A stretch of 64,000 bases of DNA from Streptomyces flavochromogenes (GTDB lineage: Bacteria; Actinomycetota; Actinomycetes; Streptomycetales; Streptomycetaceae), in contig NZ_JNZO01000030.1 of the NCBI RefSeq assembly GCF_000717595.1, positions 1-64,000 of the forward strand, written 5' to 3'. Positions 17,851 to 27,824 of the stretch are shown in pieces. Below the pieces are notes generated by a model. That model ran no database searches, was not told the origin of the DNA, and was given only the letters and a program-made list of their open reading frames with translations. Each line of letters starts with the position of its first letter. Positions within the stretch are counted from its first letter, which is position 1. The position numbers and the translations under genes are program-made.

Positions 17851-17883
17851 GGAAGGGCCCCGCACACCGTGCGGGGCCCTTCC
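17851..17883. terminator. Strong bidirectional terminator between dedA-like and thrE-like genes
   Basis: GGAAGGGCCCCGCAC (17851-17865) pairs perfectly over 15 bp with GTGCGGGGCCCTTCC (17869-17883) around a 3-nt loop. It sits between convergent genes. Confidence 0.85.
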
Positions 17884-17915
17884 CGTGTCCGGCCGGAGAC
17901 CCCGGCCCCGCCCCG

Positions 17916-19658
17916 CTAGAAGCCCCTGGTCCGCTTGGCCGCACGACGGGCCGCGGCGGCGCCGGGCGCCTGCATGAAGAGGCGGGCGAGCTCGCCTCCC
18001 AGGTTCACCCCGATCGCGATCGCCAGTGCCAGGGCCGCCGCCTTCGCCAGCGAGGCGAAGCCCTGGTCCAGGTTGTTCTGGGCAATGGCGAGCACCCCGA
18101 AGTACGTCGCCGAACCGGGCAGCAGCGGGCCGATCGCCGCCGTCACGTACGGCAGCGACGAGGTGTGCTCGTAGCGGGCGATCAGCTGGCCGAAGAGGCC
18201 CACCAGACCCGCGGCCACCGCCGTCGCCATGACCGTCGACCCCTCCGCGGTCACCGCTATCGACGCGTAGATCACCCACGCCACCCCGCCGTTCAGCGTC
18301 GCGAAGAGCACCGTCGCCCGCGACTGCTGCAACAGGATCGCGAAGGTCGCGCACAGCACCATCGACGCCAGGATCTGCGTCACCGGCCGCTCCACCGCCT
18401 GCAGCGCGCCCTCGGGGTTCAGCTGCGCGTCGAACTGCACGGCGATGTACAGGACCGACAGCACGCCCACCACGATCGCGACGAAGAAGTACGCGACCTC
18501 CAGGAGCCGGGCCGAGGCCGTGATGTAGAAGCCGGTCAGACCGTCCTGCACCGCCGCCACGAGCGCCCGCCCCGGGATCAGCGCGAACAGACCACCGGTG
18601 ATCACCGCCGACGGCCGCAGATCGGCGTGCAGCATCGTCAGGAGCACCCCCATCGCCGCCGGCGGCATCGCCGCCACCAGGAACTGGTAGAACTCCGGCA
18701 TCCCGCGCCCGGCGAACAGCCACGCCAGCCTGTCGCCGAGCACCGCGCCCAGCGCCGCCACGAAGAACACCGTCGGGCCGCCGCCCAGAAGCACCGAGGC
18801 CGCGCCGGCGAGCACGCCCGCCGCCCCCGTCAGGACCCAGCCGGGATACGGGTGCCGGTTGCGCCGTATCTCCGCGAGCCGCCCGTACGCCTCCTCGGGC
18901 GTCACCTCGTGCGCCCGAGCGTTGATGTCCGCGAGCAGCGTGTACACCGCCGCGAGCCGCGTGTAGTCCGTGCCCCGGCGCCGTACCGTCCGGTTCGCCG
19001 TGATCGGGTCGTCCACGAGCGACGGCTGGTACGTGACGGACAACAGGGTGAACGTCACCGTCGGCTCGACCCGGTCCAGACCGTACGAGCGGCAGATCGC
19101 GAACATCGCCGCCTCGACGTCCTCGGCGCCCTCCCCGCCCGCGAGCAGCAGCTCGCCGATACGCAGGGTCAGGTCGAGCACACGCGGCACAGAGGGACCG
19201 CTCTCGTCCTCCTTGCGCGGCGCCTCCGGCACCGGCCGCTCACCCACCGGCAGCCGCAGCATGGTCCGCATCCGGTCCTGCCACGGCGCGTTCTGCGAGA
19301 GCCGCACCAGGGGCACCCCGTACGCCGGAGTGAAGGCGGGCGGCGAGTTCTTGACCGAGTACGTGGCGGGCGGAGCGAACGCCGAACCCTCCGGCTCGGC
19401 CGGCGGCTCCGTCGTCAGCCCCGGGGGAAGGGCGAACTCGGAGGTCGGGTGCTCCTCCTCCGGCGGCGCGGGCTGCTCCACCCCGACCGGCGGCACGAAA
19501 GCGCTCCGCGCCTCGTCCGACACCGGCTTCCGATCCTCCGGAGAGTCCGCCGGAGCGTCCTCGGGGACCGCTGCCGAACCGTCCGCCGTGCCGTCCTCCG
19601 AACCGTCCGCCGTGCCGTCCTCCGGATCGTCCTTCGAGCCGTCCGGCTCCGCCACCAC
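17916..19658 (-). CDS. ThrE-type threonine/serine exporter family protein
   Basis: The 580-residue membrane protein carries both parts of the ThrE fold. A soluble-then-TM N-terminal part (LDLTLRIGELLLAGGEGAEDVEAAMFAICRSYGL, VTFTLLSVTY) leads into about 10 hydrophobic segments starting with GWVLTGAAGVLAGAASVLLGG and including ITGGLFALIPGRALVAAVQDGLTGFYITASARLLE and the C-terminal ThrE_2 half. Such proteins export threonine and serine. The first about 130 residues are an acidic Glu/Asp/Pro-rich extension made by imperfect DNA repeats (about 19550-19645) and are probably disordered. The GTG start at 19658 has GAGG upstream. Confidence 0.85.
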   Translation of the reverse strand: MVAEPDGSKDDPEDGTADGSEDGTADGSAAVPEDAPADSPEDRKPVSDEARSAFVPPVGVEQPAPPEEEHPTSEFALPPGLTTEPPAEPEGSAFAPPATYSVKNSPPAFTPAYGVPLVRLSQNAPWQDRMRTMLRLPVGERPVPEAPRKEDESGPSVPRVLDLTLRIGELLLAGGEGAEDVEAAMFAICRSYGLDRVEPTVTFTLLSVTYQPSLVDDPITANRTVRRRGTDYTRLAAVYTLLADINARAHEVTPEEAYGRLAEIRRNRHPYPGWVLTGAAGVLAGAASVLLGGGPTVFFVAALGAVLGDRLAWLFAGRGMPEFYQFLVAAMPPAAMGVLLTMLHADLRPSAVITGGLFALIPGRALVAAVQDGLTGFYITASARLLEVAYFFVAIVVGVLSVLYIAVQFDAQLNPEGALQAVERPVTQILASMVLCATFAILLQQSRATVLFATLNGGVAWVIYASIAVTAEGSTVMATAVAAGLVGLFGQLIARYEHTSSLPYVTAAIGPLLPGSATYFGVLAIAQNNLDQGFASLAKAAALALAIAIGVNLGGELARLFMQAPGAAAARRAAKRTRGF

Positions 19659-19719
19659 TCTGTCCGCCTCACTCCCTGGGAACCGTGAATTCCAGTATGA
19701 GCGTGCGATGGATGTGCGA

Positions 19720-19750
19720 AAGGCGGTGCACCCAACGGGTGCACCGCCTT
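19720..19750 (-). terminator. Terminator of the pyrophosphatase gene
   Basis: AAGGCGGTGCACCC pairs perfectly (14 bp) with GGGTGCACCGCCTT around a 3-nt loop. Read on the minus strand it follows the ppa stop by about 25 nt and is trailed by TTTCGC. Confidence 0.8.
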
Positions 19751-19773
19751 CACACGCTCACACCAGAACCGGC

Positions 19774-20265
19774 TCAGTGGCCGCCCTGCTCCTTGGCGCG
19801 CGCGTACGACTTCTCGATCTCTTCCTCGGCCTCGGCGCGACCGACCCAGTCGGCGCCCTCGACCGACTTGCCCGGCTCCAGGTCCTTGTAGACCTCGAAG
19901 AAGTGCTGGATCTCCAGGCGGTCGAACTCCGCCACGTGGTGGATGTCCCGCAGGTGCTCCATGCGCGGGTCCGTCGCCGGAACGCACAGCAGCTTGTCGT
20001 CGCCGCCCGCCTCGTCCGTCATACGGAACATGCCGATCGCACGGCACTTGATCAGGCAGCCCGGGAAGGTGGGCTCGTCGAGGATGACGAGCGCGTCCAG
20101 CGGGTCGCCGTCCTCCCCGAGGGTGTTCTCGACGTAGCCGTAGTCGGTCGGGTAGGCCGTCGACGTGAACAGACGACGGTCCAGACGGATGCGACCCGTC
20201 TCGTGGTCGACCTCGTACTTGTTACGCGATCCCTTGGGGATCTCGATGAGAACGTCGAACTCCAC
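19774..20265 (-). CDS. ppa: Inorganic pyrophosphatase (family I)
   Basis: The 163-residue enzyme hydrolyses pyrophosphate to two phosphates in the cytoplasm, driving biosynthetic reactions. Family I hallmarks are present: [47 protein letters not shown] (with the D-G-D-P-L-D metal-binding signature) and the C-terminal [23 protein letters not shown]. The GTG at 20265 was chosen because GGAGGAG lies six bases upstream and this gives the usual length. It is divergent from the D-Ala-D-Ala carboxypeptidase gene, an order often seen in Streptomyces. Confidence 0.95.
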   Translation of the reverse strand: MEFDVLIEIPKGSRNKYEVDHETGRIRLDRRLFTSTAYPTDYGYVENTLGEDGDPLDALVILDEPTFPGCLIKCRAIGMFRMTDEAGGDDKLLCVPATDPRMEHLRDIHHVAEFDRLEIQHFFEVYKDLEPGKSVEGADWVGRAEAEEEIEKSYARAKEQGGH

Positions 20266-20367
20266 GGGTGGCTCCTCCTGAATCAACACAACTGAATGCT
20301 CGCGACGACGCGCGGTGATTAAGTGTCCCTCACGCACGTGTGTGATCGCGAAAGGGGCTGGTCAGCA

Positions 20368-21747
20368 ATGCCCGAGCCGAGGATGTGGCAGCTCACGGCG
20401 GGCTCCGCCGCCCTCGGACTGGCCCTGGCCGCCGTGGCGGTGACCGCGGCCGGGCCGTGGGACTCGGGTCAGCGTACGGCGGAGCGGGCCCGCGCCGCCG
20501 CCCCGGCGGCGGGTGGCGCGCGTCACGCCCCACCCCCCGCGCCCGCCCCGAGCGCCCCCGGCGTCCTCACCGCCCTGCACGCCCCGGCCCCCGCCGGCCG
20601 CCCCGCGGACCTCGCCGCCCTCCTCGTACCGCTCCTCGCCGACCCCGGCCTCGGTCCGCTGCGCACCGCGTCCGTCGTCGACACCGCCACCGGCAAGCAG
20701 CTGTACGGCGAGGGCGCCGGCACCCCCATGACCCCCGCGTCCACGGTCAAGATCGCCACCTCCGCGGCGGCGCTCTCCGCCCTCGGCCCCGACCACCGCA
20801 TCGCCACCACCGTCACCGCCGCCCCCGACGGGCGCACCGTCACCCTCACCGGCGGCGGCGACCCCACACTCGACCCGGCCCGCCTCAAGACCCTCGCCGC
20901 CGACACCGCCCGCGCCCTCACCGCGCACGGCCACACCTCCGTCCGCCTCACCTACGACACGAACCTCTACCAGGGCCCCTCGATCCACCCCATCGGCCCC
21001 AACGAGAACATCGCCCCCGTCGTCGCCCTCATGACCGACGAAGGACGCCTCGACGACAGCGCGAGCGGACCCGCGCCCCGCACCGGCGACCCCGCGGGCG
21101 ACACCGCCACCGCCTTCGCCGGCCACCTCACCGCGGCCGGCATCAAGATCACCGGCGACCCGGCCCCCGGCCGCACCCCCAAGGCCGCCCCCCTCGCCCG
21201 CACGTACTCCGCCCCCCTCTCCGACCTCGTCGAGCACACCCTCACCCACAGCGACAACGACCTCGCCGAAGCCCTCGCCCGGCAGACCGCCCTCGCCCGC
21301 AAGAAGCCCGCGAGCTTCGAGGGCGCCGCCCAGGCCGTCCGGGACGAACTCGCCCGACTCGGCCTCCCCGTCGTCGGCGCCCGCTTCGCCGACGGCAGCG
21401 GACTCGACCGCCGCGACCGCGTCTCCGCCACTCTGCTCACCGGACTCCTCACCCGAGCGGCCGACCCCGCCCGCCCCGCCCTGCGCCCCCTCCTCACCGG
21501 ACTGCCCGTCGGCGGCTTCACCGGCACCCTCGCCGGCCGCTTCGACACCGCACCCGCCACCGAGGGCGCCGGACTCGTCCGCGCCAAGACGGGCACCCTG
21601 ACGGGCGTCAACACCCTCGCCGGGACCGTCGTCACCGCCGACGGACGCCTCCTCGCCTTCGCGTTCCTCGCCGGCAGCACCCTCTCCCCGTACGAGGCAC
21701 AGCCCGCCCTCGACCGGCTCTCCGCGGCCCTCGCCTCACAGGGCTGA
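20368..21747 (+). CDS. dacB: D-alanyl-D-alanine carboxypeptidase/endopeptidase (PBP4, DacB type)
   Basis: The 459-residue secreted or membrane-anchored serine peptidase trims peptidoglycan cross-links. A hydrophobic N-terminal signal (about 9-30) and a Pro/Ala linker precede the S13-type penicillin-binding domain. The active-site motifs are S125-T-V-K128 (in MTPASTVKIA), SDN in LTHSDNDLAEALA and KTG in VRAKTGTLTGVNTLAG. The ATG at 20368 starts the signal peptide. It begins the co-directional run dacB, metalloprotease, tilS, hpt, ftsH and folE. Confidence 0.92.
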   Translation: MPEPRMWQLTAGSAALGLALAAVAVTAAGPWDSGQRTAERARAAAPAAGGARHAPPPAPAPSAPGVLTALHAPAPAGRPADLAALLVPLLADPGLGPLRTASVVDTATGKQLYGEGAGTPMTPASTVKIATSAAALSALGPDHRIATTVTAAPDGRTVTLTGGGDPTLDPARLKTLAADTARALTAHGHTSVRLTYDTNLYQGPSIHPIGPNENIAPVVALMTDEGRLDDSASGPAPRTGDPAGDTATAFAGHLTAAGIKITGDPAPGRTPKAAPLARTYSAPLSDLVEHTLTHSDNDLAEALARQTALARKKPASFEGAAQAVRDELARLGLPVVGARFADGSGLDRRDRVSATLLTGLLTRAADPARPALRPLLTGLPVGGFTGTLAGRFDTAPATEGAGLVRAKTGTLTGVNTLAGTVVTADGRLLAFAFLAGSTLSPYEAQPALDRLSAALASQG

Positions 21748-21840
21748 CCACCACCCCTCCCGGCACCGACACCGCCCCGACCCGCACGGAAGCCGTCCCG
21801 AACCCACCCCGAACAGCCTTCGAGACCGTACGGTTGACGC

Positions 21841-22980
21841 ATGACGAGCATCGGTGGCGCAGGCACATCCGGGATGGTCGACTGGAACCTCGCGGTCGCG
21901 ACCGCGACCCGCCTCGTGCGGCCCGGACCCGAAGTCAGCCGCGACGAGGCCCGCGAGGTCGTCGCCGAACTCCGCAAGCACGCCAAGGCCTCGGAGGAAC
22001 ACGTCCGGGCCTACACCCGGATGATCCCCGAAGGCGTGGAGCCCCACGACACACCCGTCCTCGTCGTCGACCGCGCCGGCTGGATCAAGGCCAACGTCGC
22101 CGGCTTCCGCGAGCTCCTCACCCCGCTCCTCGGCAAGATGCAGGACCGCCGCTCCACCACCCCCGGCAACGCCGTCCTCGGCGCCGTCGGCGGCAAGGTC
22201 ACCGGTGTCGAACTCGGCATGCTGCTGTCCTTCCTCGCCTCCCGCATCCTCGGCCAGTACGAGACCTTCGCCCCCGCCACCCGCGACCTCCCCGCCGGCA
22301 GCAACGGCGGCGGACGCCTCCTCCTGGTCGCGCCCAACATCGTCCACGTCGAACGCGAACTCGAAGTCTCCCCGCACGACTTCCGGCTCTGGGTCTGCCT
22401 CCACGAGGAGACCCACCGCACCCAGTTCACCGGCGTCCCCTGGCTCCGCGACCACCTCCAGGGCGAAATCCAGTCGTTCCTCGCCGCCACCGACGTCGAC
22501 CCCGGCACCGTCGTCGAACGCCTCCGCGAGGCAGCCCAGACCCTCGCCGGCGGCCGCCCCGAAGGCGAGGAGGGCGAACCCACCCCCTCCCTCGTCGAAC
22601 TCGTCCAGACCCCCGAACAGCGCGAGATCCTCGGCCGCCTCACCGCCGTCATGTCCCTCCTCGAAGGCCACGCCGACTACGTCATGGACGGCGTAGGACC
22701 CCAGGTCGTCCCCTCCGTCGCCGAGATCCGCGAGAAGTTCAAGGAGCGCCGCGCCCGCGGCGCCTCCCGCCTCGACCTCGCCCTGCGCAAACTGCTCGGC
22801 CTCGACGCCAAGCTCCGCCAGTACCGCGACGGCGAGCGCTTCGTCCGCGCCGTCGTCGACCAGGTCGGCATGGACGGTTTCAACCGCGTCTGGACCTCGC
22901 CCAACACGCTCCCCACCAAGACCGAGATCGCCGCCCCCGCCGACTGGATCGCGAGGGTGCACCGTAAGGCAGACTCGTGA
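21841..22980 (+). CDS. Zinc-dependent metalloprotease, DUF2342 / coenzyme F420-associated family
   Basis: The 379-residue protein contains a gluzincin-like HExxH, seen as LHEETHRTQFTGVPWLRDHL, a downstream SLLEGHADYVMDGVG segment that could give the third ligand (Glu or His), and a conserved N-terminal MVDWNLAVATATRLVRPGP. This actinobacterial family is annotated as F420-biosynthesis-associated or putative hydrolase; neither the substrate nor a link to F420 has been shown to my knowledge. It lies 93 nt after dacB and 208 nt before tilS, a conserved position in actinomycetes. Confidence 0.88.
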   Translation: MTSIGGAGTSGMVDWNLAVATATRLVRPGPEVSRDEAREVVAELRKHAKASEEHVRAYTRMIPEGVEPHDTPVLVVDRAGWIKANVAGFRELLTPLLGKMQDRRSTTPGNAVLGAVGGKVTGVELGMLLSFLASRILGQYETFAPATRDLPAGSNGGGRLLLVAPNIVHVERELEVSPHDFRLWVCLHEETHRTQFTGVPWLRDHLQGEIQSFLAATDVDPGTVVERLREAAQTLAGGRPEGEEGEPTPSLVELVQTPEQREILGRLTAVMSLLEGHADYVMDGVGPQVVPSVAEIREKFKERRARGASRLDLALRKLLGLDAKLRQYRDGERFVRAVVDQVGMDGFNRVWTSPNTLPTKTEIAAPADWIARVHRKADS

Positions 22981-23188
22981 GACAGGTGCGGCACACGGCA
23001 CAGGAACACGTCGGAACACCCCACCAATCACCCATCCGAGGGACCCTGGGCATGGGGTGAGGCGTGCAATGCTCGGGTAACGGCCGGGTTTCTGTCACCA
23101 TCGACGCACTCTGAGTGACCGAAACCCCCTTTCCGACCGTTAAGACTCCGACCGAGGCACCCCACCCCATTCACGAAGGGCACCGGAC

Positions 23189-24208
23189 ATGGGTCCCCAT
23201 CCTGCGGTCGCGGCGATACGCCTGGCGGTCCGCCGCGTACTCCACGACGTCCTCACCGAGCACCAGACCGACCCCGCCCCCGCACGCGACGCACACACCC
23301 CCCTCGTGCTCGTCGCCTGCTCCGGAGGCGCCGACTCCATGGCGCTCGCCTCCGCCCTCGCCTTCGAGGCCCGCAAGCTTCCCGTGCGCGCCGGCGGCAT
23401 CACCGTCGACCACGGACTCCAGAACGGCTCCGACACCCGCGCGGGCGAGGTCGTCGCGCGCATGACCGCCCTCGGCCTCACCCCCTCCGAGGCCGTCGCC
23501 GTCACCGTCGGCCGCGAAGGAGGCCCCGAGGCCGCCGCACGCGACGCGCGGTACACGGCCCTCGACGCCGCCGCCGAACGCCACGGAGCCGCCGCGATCC
23601 TCCTCGGCCACACCCGCGACGACCAAGCGGAAACCGTCCTGCTCGGGCTCGCCCGCGGCTCCGGCATCCGCTCGCTCTCCGGCATGGCCGCGATCTCCGG
23701 CGCCTCCGGCCGCTACCGGCGCCCCTTCCTCCAGCTCGACCGCCAGACCGTCCGCAAGGCCTGCGTCGCACAAGAACTCGCCGTCTGGGACGACCCTCAC
23801 AACAGCGACCCCGCCTACACCCGCTCCAGGCTCCGCCACGAGGGCCTCCCCGCCCTCGAGAAAGCCCTCGGCAAAGGCGTCGTCGAAGCCCTCGCCCGAA
23901 CGGCCCAGCTCTCCCGCGACGACGCCGACGCCCTCGACACCTGGGCCGCCGACGCCGAGACCCGCGTACGCGACGAGGCGGGCGCCCTGGAGTGCGCCAA
24001 GCTCCACGGACTGCCCCCCGCCGTACGCCGCCGCGTCCTGCGCCGCGCCGTCATCGCCGAGGGCGCACCCGCCGGCTCGCTCTTCGCCCGCCACATCGAA
24101 GAAGTCGACCGGCTCATCACCGGCTGGCGCGGCCAGGGGGCCATCAACCTGCCCGGCCGCGTCGAAGCGCGCCGCCAGGGTGGCAGACTGGTCATCCGGC
24201 AAGGCTGA
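23189..24208 (+). CDS. tilS: tRNA(Ile)-lysidine synthetase
   Basis: The 339-residue PP-loop ATPase modifies C34 of tRNA-Ile(CAU) to lysidine so that AUA is decoded as Ile. The PP-loop is S45-GGADS50 ([14 protein letters not shown]), followed by DHGLQ, the [27 protein letters not shown] region, PFL and [24 protein letters not shown], all TilS landmarks. The C-terminal tRNA-binding portion is short. The ATG at 23189 has GAAGGG eight bases upstream. It is co-directional with hpt 26 nt downstream. Confidence 0.95.
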   Translation: MGPHPAVAAIRLAVRRVLHDVLTEHQTDPAPARDAHTPLVLVACSGGADSMALASALAFEARKLPVRAGGITVDHGLQNGSDTRAGEVVARMTALGLTPSEAVAVTVGREGGPEAAARDARYTALDAAAERHGAAAILLGHTRDDQAETVLLGLARGSGIRSLSGMAAISGASGRYRRPFLQLDRQTVRKACVAQELAVWDDPHNSDPAYTRSRLRHEGLPALEKALGKGVVEALARTAQLSRDDADALDTWAADAETRVRDEAGALECAKLHGLPPAVRRRVLRRAVIAEGAPAGSLFARHIEEVDRLITGWRGQGAINLPGRVEARRQGGRLVIRQG

Positions 24209-24234
24209 CGCACGCTGCAACGAAAGTGACCCGG

Positions 24235-24789
24235 GTGAACGAGAAGGACATGGGCACCGACCTCCAGTCGGTGCTCATCACCAAGGAAGAGATCGACGCC
24301 AAGCTGGCAGAGCTGGCCGCGAAGATCGACGCGGAATACGCGGGCAAGGACCTGCTCATCGTCGGCGTCCTCAAGGGCGCGGTGATGGTGATGGCGGATC
24401 TGGCTCGCGCCCTTTCCACCCCCGTCACCATGGACTGGATGGCCGTGTCCTCCTACGGCGCCGGCACCCAGTCCTCGGGCGTCGTCAGAATCCTCAAGGA
24501 CCTCGACACCGACATCAAGGGCAAGCACGTCCTGATCGTCGAGGACATCATCGACTCCGGCCTGACGCTGTCCTGGCTGCTGTCGAACCTCGGCTCGCGC
24601 GAGCCCGCCTCGCTCGAGGTCTGCACCCTGCTGCGCAAGCCCGAGGCCGCGAAGGTCGCGATCGACGTCAAGTGGATCGGTTTCGACATCCCCAACGAGT
24701 TCGTCGTGGGCTACGGCCTCGACTACGCCGAGAAGTACCGGAACCTTCCGTTCGTCGGCACGCTCGCCCCGCACGTCTACGGCGGCTGA
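24235..24789 (+). CDS. hpt: Hypoxanthine phosphoribosyltransferase
   Basis: The 184-residue enzyme salvages hypoxanthine and guanine to IMP and GMP using PRPP. The PRPP-binding loop is [18 protein letters not shown], the flexible-loop region is [23 protein letters not shown], and the C-terminal purine pocket is [30 protein letters not shown]. Possible starts are GTG at 24226, GTG at 24235 and ATG at 24250; none has a strong Shine-Dalgarno, so the N-terminus is uncertain by a few residues. The tilS-hpt-ftsH order is widely conserved in Gram-positive bacteria. Confidence 0.93.
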   Translation: MNEKDMGTDLQSVLITKEEIDAKLAELAAKIDAEYAGKDLLIVGVLKGAVMVMADLARALSTPVTMDWMAVSSYGAGTQSSGVVRILKDLDTDIKGKHVLIVEDIIDSGLTLSWLLSNLGSREPASLEVCTLLRKPEAAKVAIDVKWIGFDIPNEFVVGYGLDYAEKYRNLPFVGTLAPHVYGG

Positions 24790-24815
24790 ACACCCGAGCC
24801 GTACGGGGAACCCGC

Positions 24816-24850
24816 ACCGCCTTCCCCCCGTTGAACCACGGGAAGGCGGT
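24816..24850 (+). terminator. Hairpin between hpt and ftsH
   Basis: ACCGCCTTCCC (24816-24826) pairs with GGGAAGGCGGT (24840-24850) across a 13-nt loop. It lies 27 nt after the hpt stop and 112 nt before ftsH, so it may be a terminator or attenuator separating the two. Confidence 0.6.
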
Positions 24851-24961
24851 CGCGGGCGACGATGCTGAGGTACCGTCCGAAGAACAGCTTTTTCACACAG
24901 CAGCTCTCACAGCAGCATTTTCCTACGGGCAGGAGGGACGGGGCGTTCTCGCTCCGTATGG

Positions 24962-26980
24962 ATGGACGTGAAGCGATACTTCCGTGGGCCGGTCATGTGG
25001 ATCGTGCTGGCCGTCCTCGCCGTGGTCGTGCTGATGCAGGTCGTCGGCTCGTCCGAGGGCTACAAGACGGTGGACACCGGCAAGGTCGTCCAGGCGATCG
25101 ACAAGAACCAGGTCAAGCAGGCAAAGGTCACCACCGGTGACGAGCAGATCATCAAGATCGAGCTCGTCGACGGTCAGAAGATCGACAACAGCAGCAAGGT
25201 CCAGGCCAGCTACATCGGCTCCCAGGGCGTCGACGTCGCGGACAAGCTGCAGGAGAAGTTCGAGGCCGGGCAGATCGAGAAGGGCTACACCGTCTCCCCG
25301 ACGAAGCAGTCGCCCTTCGTCTCGATCCTGCTCTCCCTCCTCCCCTTCGTCCTCATCGTGGTCGTCTTCCTCTTCCTGATGAACCAGATGCAGGGCGGCG
25401 GCTCCCGCGTCATGCAGTTCGGCAAGTCCAAGGCCAAGCTCATCACCAAGGACACGCCGAAGACCACCTTCGCCGACGTCGCGGGCTCGGACGAGGCCGT
25501 CGAGGAACTCCACGAGATCAAGGAGTTCCTCCAGGAGCCGGCGAAGTTCCAGGCCGTCGGCGCCAAGATCCCCAAGGGCGTCCTGCTCTACGGCCCGCCC
25601 GGAACCGGCAAGACGCTCCTCGCGCGCGCCGTCGCCGGCGAAGCCGGGGTCCCGTTCTACTCGATCTCCGGCTCCGACTTCGTCGAGATGTTCGTCGGTG
25701 TCGGCGCCTCCCGGGTCCGCGACCTCTTCGAGCAGGCCAAGGCCAACGCGCCCGCCATCGTCTTCGTCGACGAGATCGACGCCGTCGGACGCCACCGCGG
25801 TGCCGGCCTCGGCGGCGGCCACGACGAGCGCGAGCAGACGCTCAACCAGCTGCTCGTCGAGATGGACGGCTTCGACGTGAAGGGCGGCGTCATCCTGATC
25901 GCCGCCACGAACCGCCCGGACATCCTCGACCCCGCCCTCCTGCGTCCCGGACGCTTCGACCGGCAGATCGCCGTCGACCGCCCGGACATGCAGGGCCGCC
26001 TGGAGATCCTCAAGGTCCACCAGAAGGGCAAGCCGGTCGCACCGGACGTCGACCTCGGCGCCGTCGCCCGACGCACCCCCGGCTTCACCGGCGCGGACCT
26101 TTCCAACGTCCTCAACGAGGCGGCGCTCCTCACCGCCCGCAGCGACCAGAAGCTGATCGACAACTCGGCACTGGACGAGGCGATCGACCGAGTGGTCGCG
26201 GGCCCGCAGAAGCGGACCCGGATCATGTCGGACAAGGAGAAGAAGATCACCGCGTACCACGAGGGCGGCCACGCCCTCGTCGCCGCGGCCTCGCCGAACT
26301 CCGACCCCGTCCACAAGATCACCATCCTGTCCCGCGGCCGCGCCCTGGGCTACACGATGGTCCTGCCGGACGAGGACAAGTACTCGACCACCCGCAACGA
26401 GATGCTCGACCAGCTGGCGTACATGCTGGGCGGCCGTGCGGCGGAGGAACTGGTCTTCCACGACCCGACCACCGGCGCCGCCAACGACATCGAGAAGGCC
26501 ACGGCCACGGCCCGCGCGATGGTCACCCAGTACGGCATGACCGAGCGTCTCGGCGCGATCAAGTTCGGTGGCGACAACACCGAGCCCTTCCTCGGCCGTG
26601 AGATGGCGCACCAGCGCGACTACTCGGAAGAGGTCGCGGCGCTGGTCGACGAAGAGGTCAAGAAGCTCATCGAGACCGCGCACAACGAGGCCTGGGAGAT
26701 CCTCGTCGAGAACCGTGACGTCCTCGACAACCTGGTCCTCGCCCTCCTGGAGAAGGAGACGCTGGGCAAGGAGGAGATCGCCGAGATCTTCACCCCCATC
26801 GTCAAGCGCCCGGCCCGCCCGGCCTGGACCGGCTCCTCCCGCCGTACCCCGTCCACGCGTCCGCCGGTGCTCTCCCCCAAGGAGCTCGCCCTGACGAACA
26901 CGGCGAACGGCTCGGCGGCCCCTGCGGTCGACACCACGAAGGGCATCGAGATCGCCCCGGTGGACACCCCGGAGGACTGA
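24962..26980 (+). CDS. ftsH: ATP-dependent zinc metalloprotease FtsH
   Basis: The 672-residue membrane-anchored AAA+ protease degrades misfolded and regulatory proteins. An N-terminal helix (about 10-28) and a second at about 119-141 flank an extracytoplasmic domain. Walker A is GPPGTGKT (211-218), Walker B is [12 protein letters not shown], and the second region of homology is [21 protein letters not shown]. The zinc site is H433-EGG-H437, with a later Asp expected near [15 protein letters not shown]. The C-terminus (about 605-672) is a Pro/Ser/Thr-rich tail. The Shine-Dalgarno for the ATG at 24962 is weak; a GTG three codons later is an alternative. Confidence 0.96.
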   Translation: MDVKRYFRGPVMWIVLAVLAVVVLMQVVGSSEGYKTVDTGKVVQAIDKNQVKQAKVTTGDEQIIKIELVDGQKIDNSSKVQASYIGSQGVDVADKLQEKFEAGQIEKGYTVSPTKQSPFVSILLSLLPFVLIVVVFLFLMNQMQGGGSRVMQFGKSKAKLITKDTPKTTFADVAGSDEAVEELHEIKEFLQEPAKFQAVGAKIPKGVLLYGPPGTGKTLLARAVAGEAGVPFYSISGSDFVEMFVGVGASRVRDLFEQAKANAPAIVFVDEIDAVGRHRGAGLGGGHDEREQTLNQLLVEMDGFDVKGGVILIAATNRPDILDPALLRPGRFDRQIAVDRPDMQGRLEILKVHQKGKPVAPDVDLGAVARRTPGFTGADLSNVLNEAALLTARSDQKLIDNSALDEAIDRVVAGPQKRTRIMSDKEKKITAYHEGGHALVAAASPNSDPVHKITILSRGRALGYTMVLPDEDKYSTTRNEMLDQLAYMLGGRAAEELVFHDPTTGAANDIEKATATARAMVTQYGMTERLGAIKFGGDNTEPFLGREMAHQRDYSEEVAALVDEEVKKLIETAHNEAWEILVENRDVLDNLVLALLEKETLGKEEIAEIFTPIVKRPARPAWTGSSRRTPSTRPPVLSPKELALTNTANGSAAPAVDTTKGIEIAPVDTPED

Positions 26981-27004
26981 CCTCTCGGTCGACCCGGAAT
27001 GGAT

Positions 27005-27042
27005 GCCGCGCCCTCACAGGTTTTAGCCTGTGAGGGCGCGGC
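27005..27042. terminator. Very strong hairpin between ftsH and folE
   Basis: GCCGCGCCCTCACAGG (27005-27020) pairs perfectly over 16 bp with CCTGTGAGGGCGCGGC (27027-27042) around TTTTAG, followed by ATTT. It begins 24 nt after the ftsH stop and ends 35 nt before folE, implying a separate folE promoter or attenuation between the two. Confidence 0.85.
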
Positions 27043-27077
27043 ATTTCGCGTATCGGTTCAGACGGAACGAGGCACAG

Positions 27078-27683
27078 ATGACCGACCCGGTGACGCTGGA
27101 CGGCGAGGGCACGATCGGCGAGTACGACGAGAAGCGCGCCGAGAACGCCGTACGGGAGCTCCTCATCGCGGTCGGTGAGGACCCGGACCGCGAGGGGCTC
27201 AAGGAGACGCCGGCGCGCGTGGCGCGCGCGTACAAAGAGCTGTTCGCAGGGCTGTGGCAGACGCCCGAAGAGGTCCTCACGACGACGTTCGACCTCGGGC
27301 ACGACGAGATGGTCCTGGTGAAGGACATCGAGCTGATGGCCACCTGTGAGCACCATTTGCTGCCCTTCCATGGTGTGGCTCACATCGGGTACATTCCTGC
27401 CGAATCGGGCAAGATCACCGGGTTGTCGAAGCTGGCTCGCCTCGTCGACGTTTTCGCCCGCCGCCCGCAGGTTCAGGAGCGCCTGACGACGCAGATCGCC
27501 GATTCGCTCATGGAGATCCTGGAGGCGCGCGGCGCGATCGTCGTCATCGAGGCCGAGCACATGTGCATGACGCTGCGTGGTGTCCGCAAGCCGGGCGCCA
27601 AGACGACGACCTCGGCGGTACGCGGGCAACTTCGTGACGCGACCACCCGTGCCGAGGCCATGTCCCTGATAATGGCCCGTTAG
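27078..27683 (+). CDS. folE: GTP cyclohydrolase I
   Basis: The 201-residue enzyme performs the first step of folate synthesis, converting GTP to 7,8-dihydroneopterin triphosphate. Motifs include [27 protein letters not shown], the zinc-ligand stretch [52 protein letters not shown] and [16 protein letters not shown]. The ATG at 27078 has GAGG upstream; an earlier ATG at 27030 lies inside the terminator stem. It is convergent with the folP-folB-folK operon and supplies its substrate. Confidence 0.96.
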   Translation: MTDPVTLDGEGTIGEYDEKRAENAVRELLIAVGEDPDREGLKETPARVARAYKELFAGLWQTPEEVLTTTFDLGHDEMVLVKDIELMATCEHHLLPFHGVAHIGYIPAESGKITGLSKLARLVDVFARRPQVQERLTTQIADSLMEILEARGAIVVIEAEHMCMTLRGVRKPGAKTTTSAVRGQLRDATTRAEAMSLIMAR

Positions 27684-27704
27684 GAGCGGACTGGCCGCCT
27701 TGCT

Positions 27705-27755
27705 CCATACCGGTCCCGATCAGTGGAGATCGCTGACCACAGGGGATCGGTATGG
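27705..27755. terminator. Imperfect dyad between convergent folE and DUF3180 genes
   Basis: CCATACC-GGTCC-CGATC (27705-27721) is mirrored by GATCGGTATGG (27745-27755) with a 4-5 nt bulge. It is in the 141-nt convergent gap, so it may be a shared terminator. Nothing else is seen in this gap. Confidence 0.45.
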
Positions 27756-27824
27756 GGCGCGCTCGGCGGCGTGACCACCGCGGCCTGTGCGCCGGGCGGG
27801 GGAGAGCGGGCCGGACGGGGAACT

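Noticed and set aside
20385..22967. An 860-codon Arg/Pro-rich frame overlapping dacB and the metalloprotease
   Set aside because: It is a +2 frame shadow with Pro/Arg/His composition; the real dacB and metalloprotease frames have clear catalytic motifs.
24790..24961. Possible tRNA or small RNA gene between hpt and ftsH
   Set aside because: No cloverleaf or T-arm motif (GGTTCGAATC-like) is seen; the hairpin is terminator-like.
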